From SKPS01 sp964469215 (GTDB lineage Bacteria > Bacteroidota > Bacteroidia > Bacteroidales > SKPS01): DNA of 64,000 bases. The stretch spans positions 62,001-126,000 of the forward strand of contig CAYXYB010000001.1 of assembly GCA_964469215.1 (NCBI GenBank), written 5' to 3'. Positions 1-8,601 of this stretch are shown here, piece by piece. The notes under the pieces were generated by a model. That model was not told the origin of the DNA. It saw only the letters and a list, made by a program, of their open reading frames with translations, and did not search any database. Positions within the stretch are counted from its first letter, which is position 1. Each line of letters starts with the position of its first letter. The position numbers and the translations under genes were made by a program.

Positions 1-1074
1 GATTTCGAAACGGCTAATTTCCAGAAGTTCAACTGGCAGCATTCGGGAAATAACACATGGACAATATCAACCTACCAGCCTAAAGATGGATTATACTGTG
101 CCCGTTCGGGTATAATAGGCAATAATGCCTTCTCCGTGCTCTCGATTGACTGGTATTCAGCAATTTCTGATACCATAAGTTTCTGGTATAAGGTAAGCTG
201 CGAGAACGGCTCGCTAACAGGACAAAAGTGGGATAACCTCGAGTTTTTCATCGATGGTGTTTCGCAAGGATGGTGGGATGGCAACAAACCATGGATGAAA
301 GCTGCTTTTCCGGTGCCTGCAGGCCAGCATACTTTCACCTGGCGCTATCAGAAAGATGGGTATGCTGCAGCAGGCAGTGATGCAGCATGGATTGACCTGA
401 TTACATTCCCGGCAGCAGGCGGAACAATAGAACCAAAGCCATTCATGTTTATGGACTGGTCTCATTTCAGTGATACCAAAGGCAACAACAACGGAATAAT
501 AAATGCAGGTGAAACGATCGACATATCATACAAGATTTCCAACCTTGGATATGCCTCAGGCACAAACATCACAGGCCAGCTAAGTGTAAATGATCCGCTG
601 GTATCACTTACCAATCCGATTTCAGCACTTGGTAATTTCCAGCCGGTTTCTTCCCTTTTTACCGGAGAAATTATGGAGGTGAAAATCAGCAACTCTGCCA
701 CCGCCGGCCAGATGTTTACCTTCAACTTTACTCTTACAGATGACAAAGCCCGTATCTGGGAATATCCTTTTACCATGATTGTTGATGGTGTGACTGCTGT
801 TGATAAGGTAACCCGGGAGCCTTCGCTTCTGATTTATCCTAACCCGTTCCGTAATATTCTGAATCTCAGAATTCCGGGACAGGACTTACAAGGGGGTGCA
901 AAAATATATATTTTTGCTGCTGATGGTCGCCTTATACTAGACGAGCAATTTAACTTCAGTAGCGGAAACGATGAGATAATCACACTTAAGACCCAGGAGA
1001 TACCTCCAGGAGCAATGATGCTGAAAGTTGTCCTGAAAGATAAAGTGTTGACGCAGAAAATATTAAAGAGGTAG
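1..1074 (+). CDS. C-terminal part of a secreted protein with T9SS type A sorting domain (5' truncated by window edge)
   Basis: The reading frame is open from base 1, so the true start lies left of the window. The first roughly 140 visible residues look like a MAM/jelly-roll type adhesive module: they begin with an FE...W pattern and contain a W-Y-KD motif near base 345-357. A beta-sandwich linker follows, typical of modules attached to secreted Bacteroidota peptidases. The last about 75 residues (from roughly base 830) match a type IX secretion C-terminal sorting domain: a YPNPF motif, a beta-rich middle and a terminal KILKR. The protein is therefore probably carried across the outer membrane by the T9SS and released or anchored at the surface. 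The catalytic part, if any, is outside the window, so no enzyme activity is assigned. A tRNA gene follows 92 bp downstream. Confidence 0.8.
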   Translation, partial: DFETANFQKFNWQHSGNNTWTISTYQPKDGLYCARSGIIGNNAFSVLSIDWYSAISDTISFWYKVSCENGSLTGQKWDNLEFFIDGVSQGWWDGNKPWMKAAFPVPAGQHTFTWRYQKDGYAAAGSDAAWIDLITFPAAGGTIEPKPFMFMDWSHFSDTKGNNNGIINAGETIDISYKISNLGYASGTNITGQLSVNDPLVSLTNPISALGNFQPVSSLFTGEIMEVKISNSATAGQMFTFNFTLTDDKARIWEYPFTMIVDGVTAVDKVTREPSLLIYPNPFRNILNLRIPGQDLQGGAKIYIFAADGRLILDEQFNFSSGNDEIITLKTQEIPPGAMMLKVVLKDKVLTQKILKR

Positions 1075-1146
1075 AAAATTTCTGATTTTTTCCGGGACAT
1101 GCAAAATAAATCTGTTGCCGGATTTTTAACTGCGGACAAAGATTTA

Positions 1147-1154
1147 TATCTTTG
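1147..1154 (+). promoter_or_regulatory. Bacteroidota-type -7 box for tRNA-Lys
   Basis: TATCTTTG matches the TAnnTTTG -7 element used by the primary sigma factor of Bacteroidota. It lies 12 bp upstream of the mature tRNA 5' end, the expected spacing. I do not see a clear -33 TTTG at the usual 19-21 bp upstream. Confidence 0.55.
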
Positions 1155-1166
1155 CATGCTCAAATT

Positions 1167-1224
<58 letters not shown>

Positions 1225-1239
<15 letters not shown>

Positions 1240-1556
1240 CGTCGATTTCGGGTTTTTGTATTGACCTTCATCCCCGCCAGGATCATGAGCACCAAAATAT
1301 AAAAATTATTATGCGAACTAATCCTGGCGGGGAGACGTCGTTTTCGGGTTTTTGTACTGACCTTCATCCTCACCAGGATCATGAGCACCAAAATATAAAA
1401 ATTATTATGCGAACTAATCCTTGCGGGGAGACGTCGATTTCGGGTTTTGTACTGACCTTTCTCCCCGCCAGGATCATGAGCACCAAAATATAAAAATTAT
1501 TATGCGAACTAATCCTGGCGGGGAGACGTCGATTTCGGGTTTTTATACTGCCCTTT
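1225..1556 (+). repeat. 96-bp tandem repeat seeded by the 3' end of tRNA-Lys, about 3.5 copies
   Basis: Units start at 1225 (inside the tRNA), 1321, 1417 and 1512, giving periods of 96, 96 and 95 bp; the last unit is truncated near 1556. Every unit begins with a copy of the tRNA T-arm 3' strand, acceptor strand and discriminator (ATCCTGGCGGGGAGA), followed by GTCGATTTCGGGTTTTT. Units 1-3 also hold an inverted copy of the same segment (TCCCCGCCAGGAT) at 1271-1283, 1367-1379 and 1462-1474. Arms therefore alternate in orientation along the array and can form several mutually exclusive hairpins. Unit 2's inverted arm carries two changes and unit 3's forward arm one. The array might act as a tRNA-associated terminator or processing region, or be a scar of tRNA-site integration; nothing here decides between these. 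Confidence 0.9.
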
Positions 1557-1661
1557 CTTTTTCACACTTTCACGCTTTTAAACTAAACCCATTCCCTTGA
1601 ATAATCCTGGAGGAGATTCCCATAAAAACATTAGGTTTGCATAACCAAATATTTATGGACA

Positions 1662-2753
1662 ATGGAAGAGAAGCCATACAAAAGTGCACTGAAGGTAAAT
1701 GAAGGTGTTGATCAGCCCCCCCAGATGAATGAGGAGGCAAGGAACAGGTTCATGCACCGGAAAAAACCTCTTTTATCGGCAGCGAAATATTTTGAGGGTA
1801 TCAGGTCGGGAGACACTGCCCTGTTCAGTCAGGCCATTACCATGATTGAGAGTGCTTTGCCCAAACATCAGGAAATAGCACAACAGATTGTGGAGCTTGC
1901 TCTTCCATTTTCAGGTAATGCCATAAGGGTTGGCATAACAGGGGTTCCGGGAGCAGGTAAAAGCACCTTCATAGATGCTTTCGGGTTACAGCTCATCTCA
2001 CTCGGGCACAAGGTCGCCGTTCTTGCAGTCGATCCCAGCAGCGAACGTTCAAAAGGGAGTATCCTTGGTGACAAAACGCGTATGGAGGAGCTTTCGCGCA
2101 ATAAGAATGCTTTCATCCGCCCCTCACCTTCTGCCGGCAACCTGGGTGGTGTGGCAAGGAAGACCCGGGAAAGCATAATAGTCTGCGAAGCGGCAGGCTT
2201 CAATGTTATCCTTGTTGAAACTGTGGGTGTTGGCCAGTCAGAAACCGCAGTACATGGCATGGTGGATTTTTTCCTCCTGTTGATGCTTTCCGGTGCAGGC
2301 GATGAACTGCAGGGAATTAAGAGAGGTATAATGGAGATGTGTGATGCCATCTTTATCAACAAAGCCGATGGCGACAACCTGAAGAAGGCCGAAAAAGCCA
2401 GGGTAGAATACAGCAACGCCATCCATATGTTCCCACCAACACCATCAGGCTGGACCCCTCACACAGGAATCTGCTCGGCAATCACCGGGACAGGCATGCC
2501 GGAAGTATGGGAAACAATTATCAAATACAGAAATTTCACAACAGAAAACGGATTCCTCCAGAGAAAACGGGATCAGCAGAACCTCATTACAATAAAAGAA
2601 ACCATCCTCGAACAGATACAAACACATTTCTATCAGAATGAAGAAATAAGAAAGCTCCTCCCGAAACTCGAAACATCAGTAATAAAACGAAACCTCAGTT
2701 CATACAACGCTGCCAAACAACTGCTTAAACTGTATTTCAAGCAGGAAGAATGA
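1662..2753 (+). CDS. meaB: Methylmalonyl-CoA mutase-associated GTPase MeaB
   Basis: MeaB is a G3E-family P-loop GTPase. It protects and reactivates adenosylcobalamin-dependent methylmalonyl-CoA mutase by gating cofactor loading. At 363 residues it has the usual length. The Walker A motif GVPGAGKST is at residues 94-102. DPSS follows in the switch region, ETVGVGQSE is the Walker B/switch II segment, and NKAD is the guanine-specificity motif. The C-terminal helical arm used for dimerisation is present. The ATG at 1662 is the first start in frame and fits the family N-terminus. The mutase genes (mutA/mutB) are not in this window, so the partner must be elsewhere. The next gene is convergent and starts 20 bp away. 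Confidence 0.95.
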   Translation: MEEKPYKSALKVNEGVDQPPQMNEEARNRFMHRKKPLLSAAKYFEGIRSGDTALFSQAITMIESALPKHQEIAQQIVELALPFSGNAIRVGITGVPGAGKSTFIDAFGLQLISLGHKVAVLAVDPSSERSKGSILGDKTRMEELSRNKNAFIRPSPSAGNLGGVARKTRESIIVCEAAGFNVILVETVGVGQSETAVHGMVDFFLLLMLSGAGDELQGIKRGIMEMCDAIFINKADGDNLKKAEKARVEYSNAIHMFPPTPSGWTPHTGICSAITGTGMPEVWETIIKYRNFTTENGFLQRKRDQQNLITIKETILEQIQTHFYQNEEIRKLLPKLETSVIKRNLSSYNAAKQLLKLYFKQEE

Positions 2754-2773
2754 GGAATCGGGGAAATCGGCAA

Positions 2774-3847
2774 TTAAATATCCAGTGAAAGCTGCCCGTG
2801 ATCCTTTTTCGGAAAGACAAGCGACAGGACAATGCTGGCTGTGATTATACCCAATACAATCAACAGGGAATGCAGGGTCGTGAACCCCAGATCCTTAAGC
2901 CAGTCGTGAAGCAACATCTTCACTCCGATAAAGACCAGTAATACAGAAAGCCCTGCCTTCAGATAATGGAACTTATTGATTACATGCACGATCATAAAGA
3001 ACAGTGCCCTCAACCCGATTATCGCAAAAATATTCGAGAAGAAAACGATATACGGGTCTTTGGTTATTGAGAAAATTGCCGGTATTGAGTCGACAGCAAA
3101 TATTACATCCATAAATTCAATAACCAGCAGAACAATAAACAGGGGGGTAATAAATGTCTTATGGTCAATCCTCAGAAAAAAACGGGAGCCTACATATCTT
3201 GGAAAAACCCTGAAGAAGCGGGAAGATAATCTTACTACAGGGTGGTGCTGAACATCAATTTTCTGGTGCTTGTTTCGTGAGAGGTACATCTTTACTCCTG
3301 TGAAAATCAGGAACAGTCCGAAAAGATAGAGGATCCATTCAAAACGCTGTATCAGGGCAGCGCTCAGGAAGATAAAGATAAAACGCATGACAACAGCTCC
3401 AAGGATACCCCAGAAAAGTACCCGCTTGTAATATTTTTCCTGCACATTGAAAGCTGCAAAAATCATTATCATCACAAAGATATTATCAACGCTCAGTGCT
3501 TTCTCAATAAGATAACCGGTAAGATACTCCAGTGAAAGATTATTACGGTAAACCACAATGGCTTCCTCAAAAGAAAGGCCGTCGATCCTTATCGGGTGCC
3601 TGAACCGGGTGATCTTATCCTGAATATCCTCCAGAGTCCTCAAATCGTGCAGCCAGTCGCCCCACTGCCTGAGCAGAAAGTAAAACAGCAGTGACAGCCC
3701 TATCCAGATCATCGACCAGATAACAGCCTCTTTAAAGCTAATTATGTGGCTTTTCCTTCCAACAAACAGCAGGTCAAACAGCAGTATTCCTGTTATAATA
3801 ATCAGGAAAACTGCAAAAAAGATTATCTCGTGAGCATTCACATTCAT
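2774..3847 (-). CDS. TerC/Alx family integral membrane protein
   Basis: This 357-residue polytopic inner-membrane protein has about nine hydrophobic segments. Both signature motifs of the TerC family are present: EKALSVDN at residues 115-122, and EFMDVIFAVDS at 244-254. The acidic residues within membrane helices are thought to bind metal. Family members include Alx of E. coli, linked to manganese export and alkaline response, and TerC of tellurite resistance; TerC relatives have also been linked to metal loading of exported proteins. No other ter genes are nearby, so a tellurite role is not supported; metal ion (Mn2+) handling is the better guess. No manganese riboswitch fold is obvious in the 157-bp upstream region shared with the divergent gene. 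Confidence 0.9.
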   Translation of the reverse strand: MNVNAHEIIFFAVFLIIITGILLFDLLFVGRKSHIISFKEAVIWSMIWIGLSLLFYFLLRQWGDWLHDLRTLEDIQDKITRFRHPIRIDGLSFEEAIVVYRNNLSLEYLTGYLIEKALSVDNIFVMIMIFAAFNVQEKYYKRVLFWGILGAVVMRFIFIFLSAALIQRFEWILYLFGLFLIFTGVKMYLSRNKHQKIDVQHHPVVRLSSRFFRVFPRYVGSRFFLRIDHKTFITPLFIVLLVIEFMDVIFAVDSIPAIFSITKDPYIVFFSNIFAIIGLRALFFMIVHVINKFHYLKAGLSVLLVFIGVKMLLHDWLKDLGFTTLHSLLIVLGIITASIVLSLVFPKKDHGQLSLDI

Positions 3848-4004
3848 GCTGCAAAGGTAAAAATGATTGTTGGTTATATTACAACGTATGAAATGATATT
3901 ATTTTTTCTTCTTTTTTTTTTTTATTATAAGTTCTACATTTACATGTTTTTTCTCCATTCAAAACTTGTGTTTTAATAAAGCTACATAACCAAATTTCTG
4001 TATC

Positions 4005-7000
4005 ATGAAAAATCTCTCATTTATCATTGTTACATCATTTTTACTGTGTTGTTTGACCATTAGTACACTTAATGCACAGCAACCCTGCGGTGCCAACATT
4101 GCGCCCGGCATCTGGAAAGAGTTCATGTGCCGGAACCTTGGAGCAGACCAGACTGCCAATCCATTCATTCCCGGTTGGCAATTGATAGGTAACTATTACC
4201 AGTGGGGCAGAAATGGTATTTCTGCATACGGTCCTACAGGCTCTGACGGCTTTCAGGCCGACTCAGGCAATGTAGCCGGCTGGAACACTTTTTTTGCTGA
4301 TGGTTACTCGTGGCAGGATGGATTCAAAACATCTCTTGATCCCTGTCCTCAGGGTTTTCGCATCCCTACAAAAGCTGAATGGGATGGCGTGATTGCAAAT
4401 AATCCGGTGTCAAATGTTGGTACCTGGACTATTTCTGCAACCAATTACACAGCAGGCAAACAATTTGGTCCTGACCTTTTTCTGCCTGCTGCGGGTTATC
4501 GCGGTTTTCACAACGGTGCCCTTTATGGCCGCGGATACAGCGGTTATTACTGGAGCAGCACCTCCAATGCAGGTTTCATGGCGTGGAGCCTTAGGTTTTA
4601 CAGCAACATTGAGTATACAGGCCTGAACCTAGGCCGAATAGGTGGTTTTTCGCTTCGGTGTATTATTGATGATGTCCTTACACCCGGGATTCCTTCTCAG
4701 ATTACCGGACATTCCGAGGTGTGTGAGAATGAAACAGGTTTGATTTACAGCGTAATAGATGTAATTGGGGTTTCATATACCTGGACTGTTCCCGGTGACT
4801 GGTCTATAGTTACCGGACATGGAAGCAATACTATTACGGTAAATGCAGGTACACAAGCCGGTAATATTGTTGTAACTCCGTCAAATATCCACGGCAACGG
4901 GCCATCACAAACCCTGGCTGTGACAACCCGGACAGTACCGGCACAACCCTCTGCAATAACGGGAAACAACAATCCATGTGTCGGGGCAACAGAAAACTAC
5001 AGCGTTACAAACATTCCCGGTGTTGACTACAACTGGACGGTACCTGCAGGATGGCCAATCACTTCAGGGCTGAATACAAACCAGATCACAGTCACCGTTG
5101 GAGCAACGGGAGGAAACATCGGTGTTACTCCTTCGAATACCTGTGGAAACGGGCCATCACAAACCCTGGCTGTGACAACCCAGACAGTACCGGCACAACC
5201 CTCTGCAATAACGGGAAACAACAATCCATGTGTCGGAGCAACAGAAAACTACAGCGTTACGAACGTTCCGGGTGTTTCCTACAATTGGACTATTCCTGCC
5301 GGATGGTCAATCACTTCAGGGCTGAATACAAACCAGATCACAGTCACTGTTGGAGCAACGGGAGGAAACATCGGTATTACTCCTTCGAATACCTGTGGAA
5401 ACGGGATATCACAAACCCTGGCTGTAACAACCCGGACAGTACCGGCACAACTCTCTGCAATAACAGGAAACAACAATCCATGTATCGGAGCAACAGAAAA
5501 CTACACCGTTACAAACGTTCCCGGAGTTGACTACAACTGGACGGTACCTGCAGGATGGCCAATCACTTCAGGGCTGAATACAAACCAGATCACAGTCACC
5601 GTTGGAGCAACGGGAGGAAACATCGGTATTACTCCTTCGAATACCTGTGGAAACGGGATATCACAAACCCTGGCTGTAACAACCCGGACAGTACCGGCAC
5701 AACTCTCTGCAATAACAGGAAACAACAATCCATGTAACGGGGCAACAGAAAACTACAGCGTTACGAACGTTCCGGGTGTTTCCTACAATTGGACTATTCC
5801 GGCCGGATGGTCAATTACCACCGGACAGACCACAAACCAGATTACGGTAACCGTGGGATCTATAGCCGGGAATGTTGAAGTGATGCCTTCAAATGCATGT
5901 GGTAACGGATCCTCCCAAATGCTTTCAATAACACCACAGAGTGTACCTCCTCAGCCAGATTTCATCACCGGAAATGCAAATCCTTGCGAAAACACAACAG
6001 GACTGATTTATAACATTCCATCCGGTGGAGACACCTACAACTGGACTGTGCCTGCCGGCTGGATTATCACCTCAGGTGATGGTACATATCAGATCACTGT
6101 TACTGCCGGAACTTCTTCCGGAAACATAACGGTTACACCTTCAAACATTTGCGGCAATGGAACACCGCGCAGCATGGCGGTTACAACAATGACTGTTCCT
6201 CCTCAACCATCGGTTATCACCGGAAACAACAATCCCTGTGAAAACGAAACAAATCTGGCTTATGAAGTAACCAATCAGGGTTATAACTGCACATGGACAG
6301 TACCCACAGGCTGGTCCATCACGTTTGGCCATGGAACACCATCAATACTTGTAAATGCAGGAACCACAGCCGGAATAATAGAGGTAACCCCTTATAATGT
6401 CTGCGGTAACGGAACACCGCGTAGCCTTGCCGTGACAACTCATCCTGTCCCGGCAGTACCAACAGCAGGAACCCATATTCCTGATGTTGATGAGATAGAA
6501 TGGAAATGGAACACCGTTGCCGGGGCTACAGGGTATAAATGGAACACCATCAACGACTATGCAAGTGCTATCGACAAAGGCTCTTCAACATCACACACAG
6601 AAGCAGGTTTATTGTGTTCCCCCTGTGGTATTACATATACACGTTATTTATGGGCTTACAATGCCTGTGGAGTGTCAACAGCCCTAACTTTAACCGCAAG
6701 CACCACCACATGCCCCACTGCCGTAGTTGATGTAACCAACCCGGCAACAGGCAGGACATGGATGGACAGGAATCTCGGTGCAACCCAGGTAGCAACAAGC
6801 AGTACAGATGCTCTGGCTTACGGAGACCTCTACCAATGGGGCCGCCTGACAGACGGACATCAGTGCAGGAACTCTGCCACCACCAATACCCTTAGTACCT
6901 CAGATGTACCGGGACATGGTAATTTCATTTTAGCACCGAACAATCCATATGATTGGCGTAGTGGTCAAAACGACAACCTGTGGCAGGGAGTAAACGGCGT

Positions 7001-8189
7001 TAACAATCCTTGTCCATCAGGTTACAAGTTACCTACTGAAGCAGAATTGAACGCAGAGCTAGCAAGCTGGATCAGCCAAAACAAGGCCGGGGCAATAGCT
7101 TCACCACTAAAGTTTCCCACAGGGGGCTTCCGCGGTTACAGTAATAATTTTTTCTACGATGTCGGTTCTAATGGAGTTTATTGGTCAAGTAATGTTTCCG
7201 GTATATTCTCTAAAAATCTATGGATAGGAAGTACAAGTGCAAACATACAGCCCAGCATAAGGGCTCTGGGTTTCTCTGTACGTTGTATCAAAGATGTATC
7301 CACACCCGCCCAGCCATCCCCCATAAACGGCCCGACAAACCCATGCGATCATGAAACAGGATTGATATATAATGTAACCAATGAACCAGGTGTGATATAC
7401 ACCTGGACAGTTCCTTCAGGTTGGAATATCACAGGTGGACAAGGAACTAACCAAATTACCGTGACTGCAGGTACCGCAGCAGGAATCGTGGAGGTTACAC
7501 CATCCAATGTAGGTGGAAACGGGCCTTCACAAACACTGGCTGTGGCTACCAAAACCATTGGCTGTTACCCACCCGGCTACGTGCATTGCGACCCTGCTAA
7601 TCCCACAGCAGTGGTGGATGTAACTAACCCCACAACTGGCAGGATCTGGATGGACAGAAACCTCGGCGCAGCGCAAGTAGCTGCAAGCGGCACAGATGTT
7701 TTGGCTTACGGCGACCTTTACCAATGGGGACGCCTGGCCGATGGCCATCAGTGCAGGACATCAACCACTAACCCTACACCTAGCAGTACTGATGTGCCGG
7801 GGCATGGAAATTTTATAACCTCTACCACTCCTCCATATGATTGGCGTAGTCCCCAAAACGATAATCTATGGCAGGGGGTAAGCGGAGTTAACAACCCATG
7901 TCCTACAGGTTACCGTTTGCCAACCGAGGCTGAATTGAATACCGAACGGCTGAGTTGGTCAAGCAACAACGCTGCAGGAGCTTTTGCCTCACCGCTTAGA
8001 TTGACCGTGGCGGGCGGTCGCGGCCGCGTCGGTGGTTCGCTCTTTAATCTTGGCTCCTACGGTTATTTTTGGTCGAGTACGGTCAATAGTTACGACTCCA
8101 GGTTCCTGAACTTCCTCAATACCAGTGCCTCCATGGCCAACAGCACCCGAGCGGACGGACGTTCTGTTCGTTGCATAAAGAATTATTGA
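4005..8189 (+). CDS. Secreted FISUMP / PKD-like repeat protein, 1394 residues
   Basis: An N-terminal signal peptide is present (about residues 1-24, ending LNAQ). The protein has three FISUMP (Fibrobacter succinogenes major paralogous) domains at about 27-220, 906-1095 and 1202-1394. They are recognised by W.DRNLGA, YQWGR, FRIPTKAEW or KLPTEAEL, YYWSS and SLRCI/SVRCI motifs. Between the first two lie seven PKD-like beta-sandwich modules (about 226-815, each with an ITGNNNPC...YNWTVPAGW core) and a short segment resembling a fibronectin-like linker; one more PKD-like module (about 1098-1185) separates the last two FISUMP domains. There is no T9SS sorting domain: the protein ends directly after the third FISUMP domain (CIKNY). 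It is probably a surface or extracellular adhesin-like protein; function is unknown. Domains 2 and 3 are clearly recent paralogues. Confidence 0.85.
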   Translation: MKNLSFIIVTSFLLCCLTISTLNAQQPCGANIAPGIWKEFMCRNLGADQTANPFIPGWQLIGNYYQWGRNGISAYGPTGSDGFQADSGNVAGWNTFFADGYSWQDGFKTSLDPCPQGFRIPTKAEWDGVIANNPVSNVGTWTISATNYTAGKQFGPDLFLPAAGYRGFHNGALYGRGYSGYYWSSTSNAGFMAWSLRFYSNIEYTGLNLGRIGGFSLRCIIDDVLTPGIPSQITGHSEVCENETGLIYSVIDVIGVSYTWTVPGDWSIVTGHGSNTITVNAGTQAGNIVVTPSNIHGNGPSQTLAVTTRTVPAQPSAITGNNNPCVGATENYSVTNIPGVDYNWTVPAGWPITSGLNTNQITVTVGATGGNIGVTPSNTCGNGPSQTLAVTTQTVPAQPSAITGNNNPCVGATENYSVTNVPGVSYNWTIPAGWSITSGLNTNQITVTVGATGGNIGITPSNTCGNGISQTLAVTTRTVPAQLSAITGNNNPCIGATENYTVTNVPGVDYNWTVPAGWPITSGLNTNQITVTVGATGGNIGITPSNTCGNGISQTLAVTTRTVPAQLSAITGNNNPCNGATENYSVTNVPGVSYNWTIPAGWSITTGQTTNQITVTVGSIAGNVEVMPSNACGNGSSQMLSITPQSVPPQPDFITGNANPCENTTGLIYNIPSGGDTYNWTVPAGWIITSGDGTYQITVTAGTSSGNITVTPSNICGNGTPRSMAVTTMTVPPQPSVITGNNNPCENETNLAYEVTNQGYNCTWTVPTGWSITFGHGTPSILVNAGTTAGIIEVTPYNVCGNGTPRSLAVTTHPVPAVPTAGTHIPDVDEIEWKWNTVAGATGYKWNTINDYASAIDKGSSTSHTEAGLLCSPCGITYTRYLWAYNACGVSTALTLTASTTTCPTAVVDVTNPATGRTWMDRNLGATQVATSSTDALAYGDLYQWGRLTDGHQCRNSATTNTLSTSDVPGHGNFILAPNNPYDWRSGQNDNLWQGVNGVNNPCPSGYKLPTEAELNAELASWISQNKAGAIASPLKFPTGGFRGYSNNFFYDVGSNGVYWSSNVSGIFSKNLWIGSTSANIQPSIRALGFSVRCIKDVSTPAQPSPINGPTNPCDHETGLIYNVTNEPGVIYTWTVPSGWNITGGQGTNQITVTAGTAAGIVEVTPSNVGGNGPSQTLAVATKTIGCYPPGYVHCDPANPTAVVDVTNPTTGRIWMDRNLGAAQVAASGTDVLAYGDLYQWGRLADGHQCRTSTTNPTPSSTDVPGHGNFITSTTPPYDWRSPQNDNLWQGVSGVNNPCPTGYRLPTEAELNTERLSWSSNNAAGAFASPLRLTVAGGRGRVGGSLFNLGSYGYFWSSTVNSYDSRFLNFLNTSASMANSTRADGRSVRCIKNY
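4899..5830 (+). repeat. 252-bp in-frame tandem repeats encoding 84-residue PKD-like modules
   Basis: The landmark GGGCCATCAC or GGGATATCAC recurs at 4899, 5151, 5403 and 5655, exactly 252 bp apart. Units are nearly identical at the nucleotide level. Diagnostic residues alternate ABAB: units 1 and 3 have VDYNWTVPAGWP, and units 2 and 4 have VSYNWTIPAGWS. This points to a 504-bp dimer duplicated as a block. Flanking modules on both sides are much more diverged. Confidence 0.92.
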
Positions 8190-8601
8190 TGTCATGCACC
8201 TCACCCTCCTGCATTACAATCCACCTCATCCCCCTGCCCCTTCTCCTCAAGGAGAATGGGAGCTGTATTTATATATATAGCAACGCATTAGCCCTCCCTC
8301 TCCGCAAAGAGAAGGAGGGTTGGGCGATGCCCTGAGTTTGTTTACTCTGAGCCTGTTTACCCTGAGCTTGAATAATCTGAACTTATATACTTTGAGTATT
8401 CTAAGGACCTAAGAGGTGTGAGGTGTGCCTTATCTTAATAATGACTCAAGCGATCGATCATGTAGCTGTATCAATTATCAGAACCGAAAAAAATGTAGAT
8501 TTGTGCTGTTTATTGATTCGGGACAAAAATCAACCTGAACTCAATATACAATCGGTTCTTATTTAATATGCTGATATTCATTTTTAAACAGATGATGTAA
8601 G
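8190..8601. other. 412-bp intergenic region with two related hairpins and 15-bp direct repeats
   Basis: No gene is visible. Two hairpins with related stems occur: 8237-8246/8251-8260 (CCCCTTCTCC with a 4-nt loop) and 8292-8302/8309-8319 (CCCTCCCTCTC with loop CGCAAA), each with one mismatch. They resemble dispersed intergenic palindromic elements and could terminate the upstream gene, although no T-run follows. Five degenerate 15-bp units beginning CTGAG or similar sit at 8332, 8347, 8362, 8377 and 8392. The remaining 195 bp is AT-rich leader of the next gene with no clear motif. Confidence 0.7.

Noticed and set aside
3848..4004. Manganese riboswitch (yybP-ykoY) upstream of the TerC gene
   Set aside because: No conserved yybP-ykoY core sequence or fold could be found in the 157-bp region.
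4745..5728. Opposite-strand frames starting at 5027, 5279 and 5531 and plus-strand alternatives in the PKD-like region
   Set aside because: They repeat every 252 bp, exactly as the underlying gene does, and show no family resemblance. They are shadows of the repeat.
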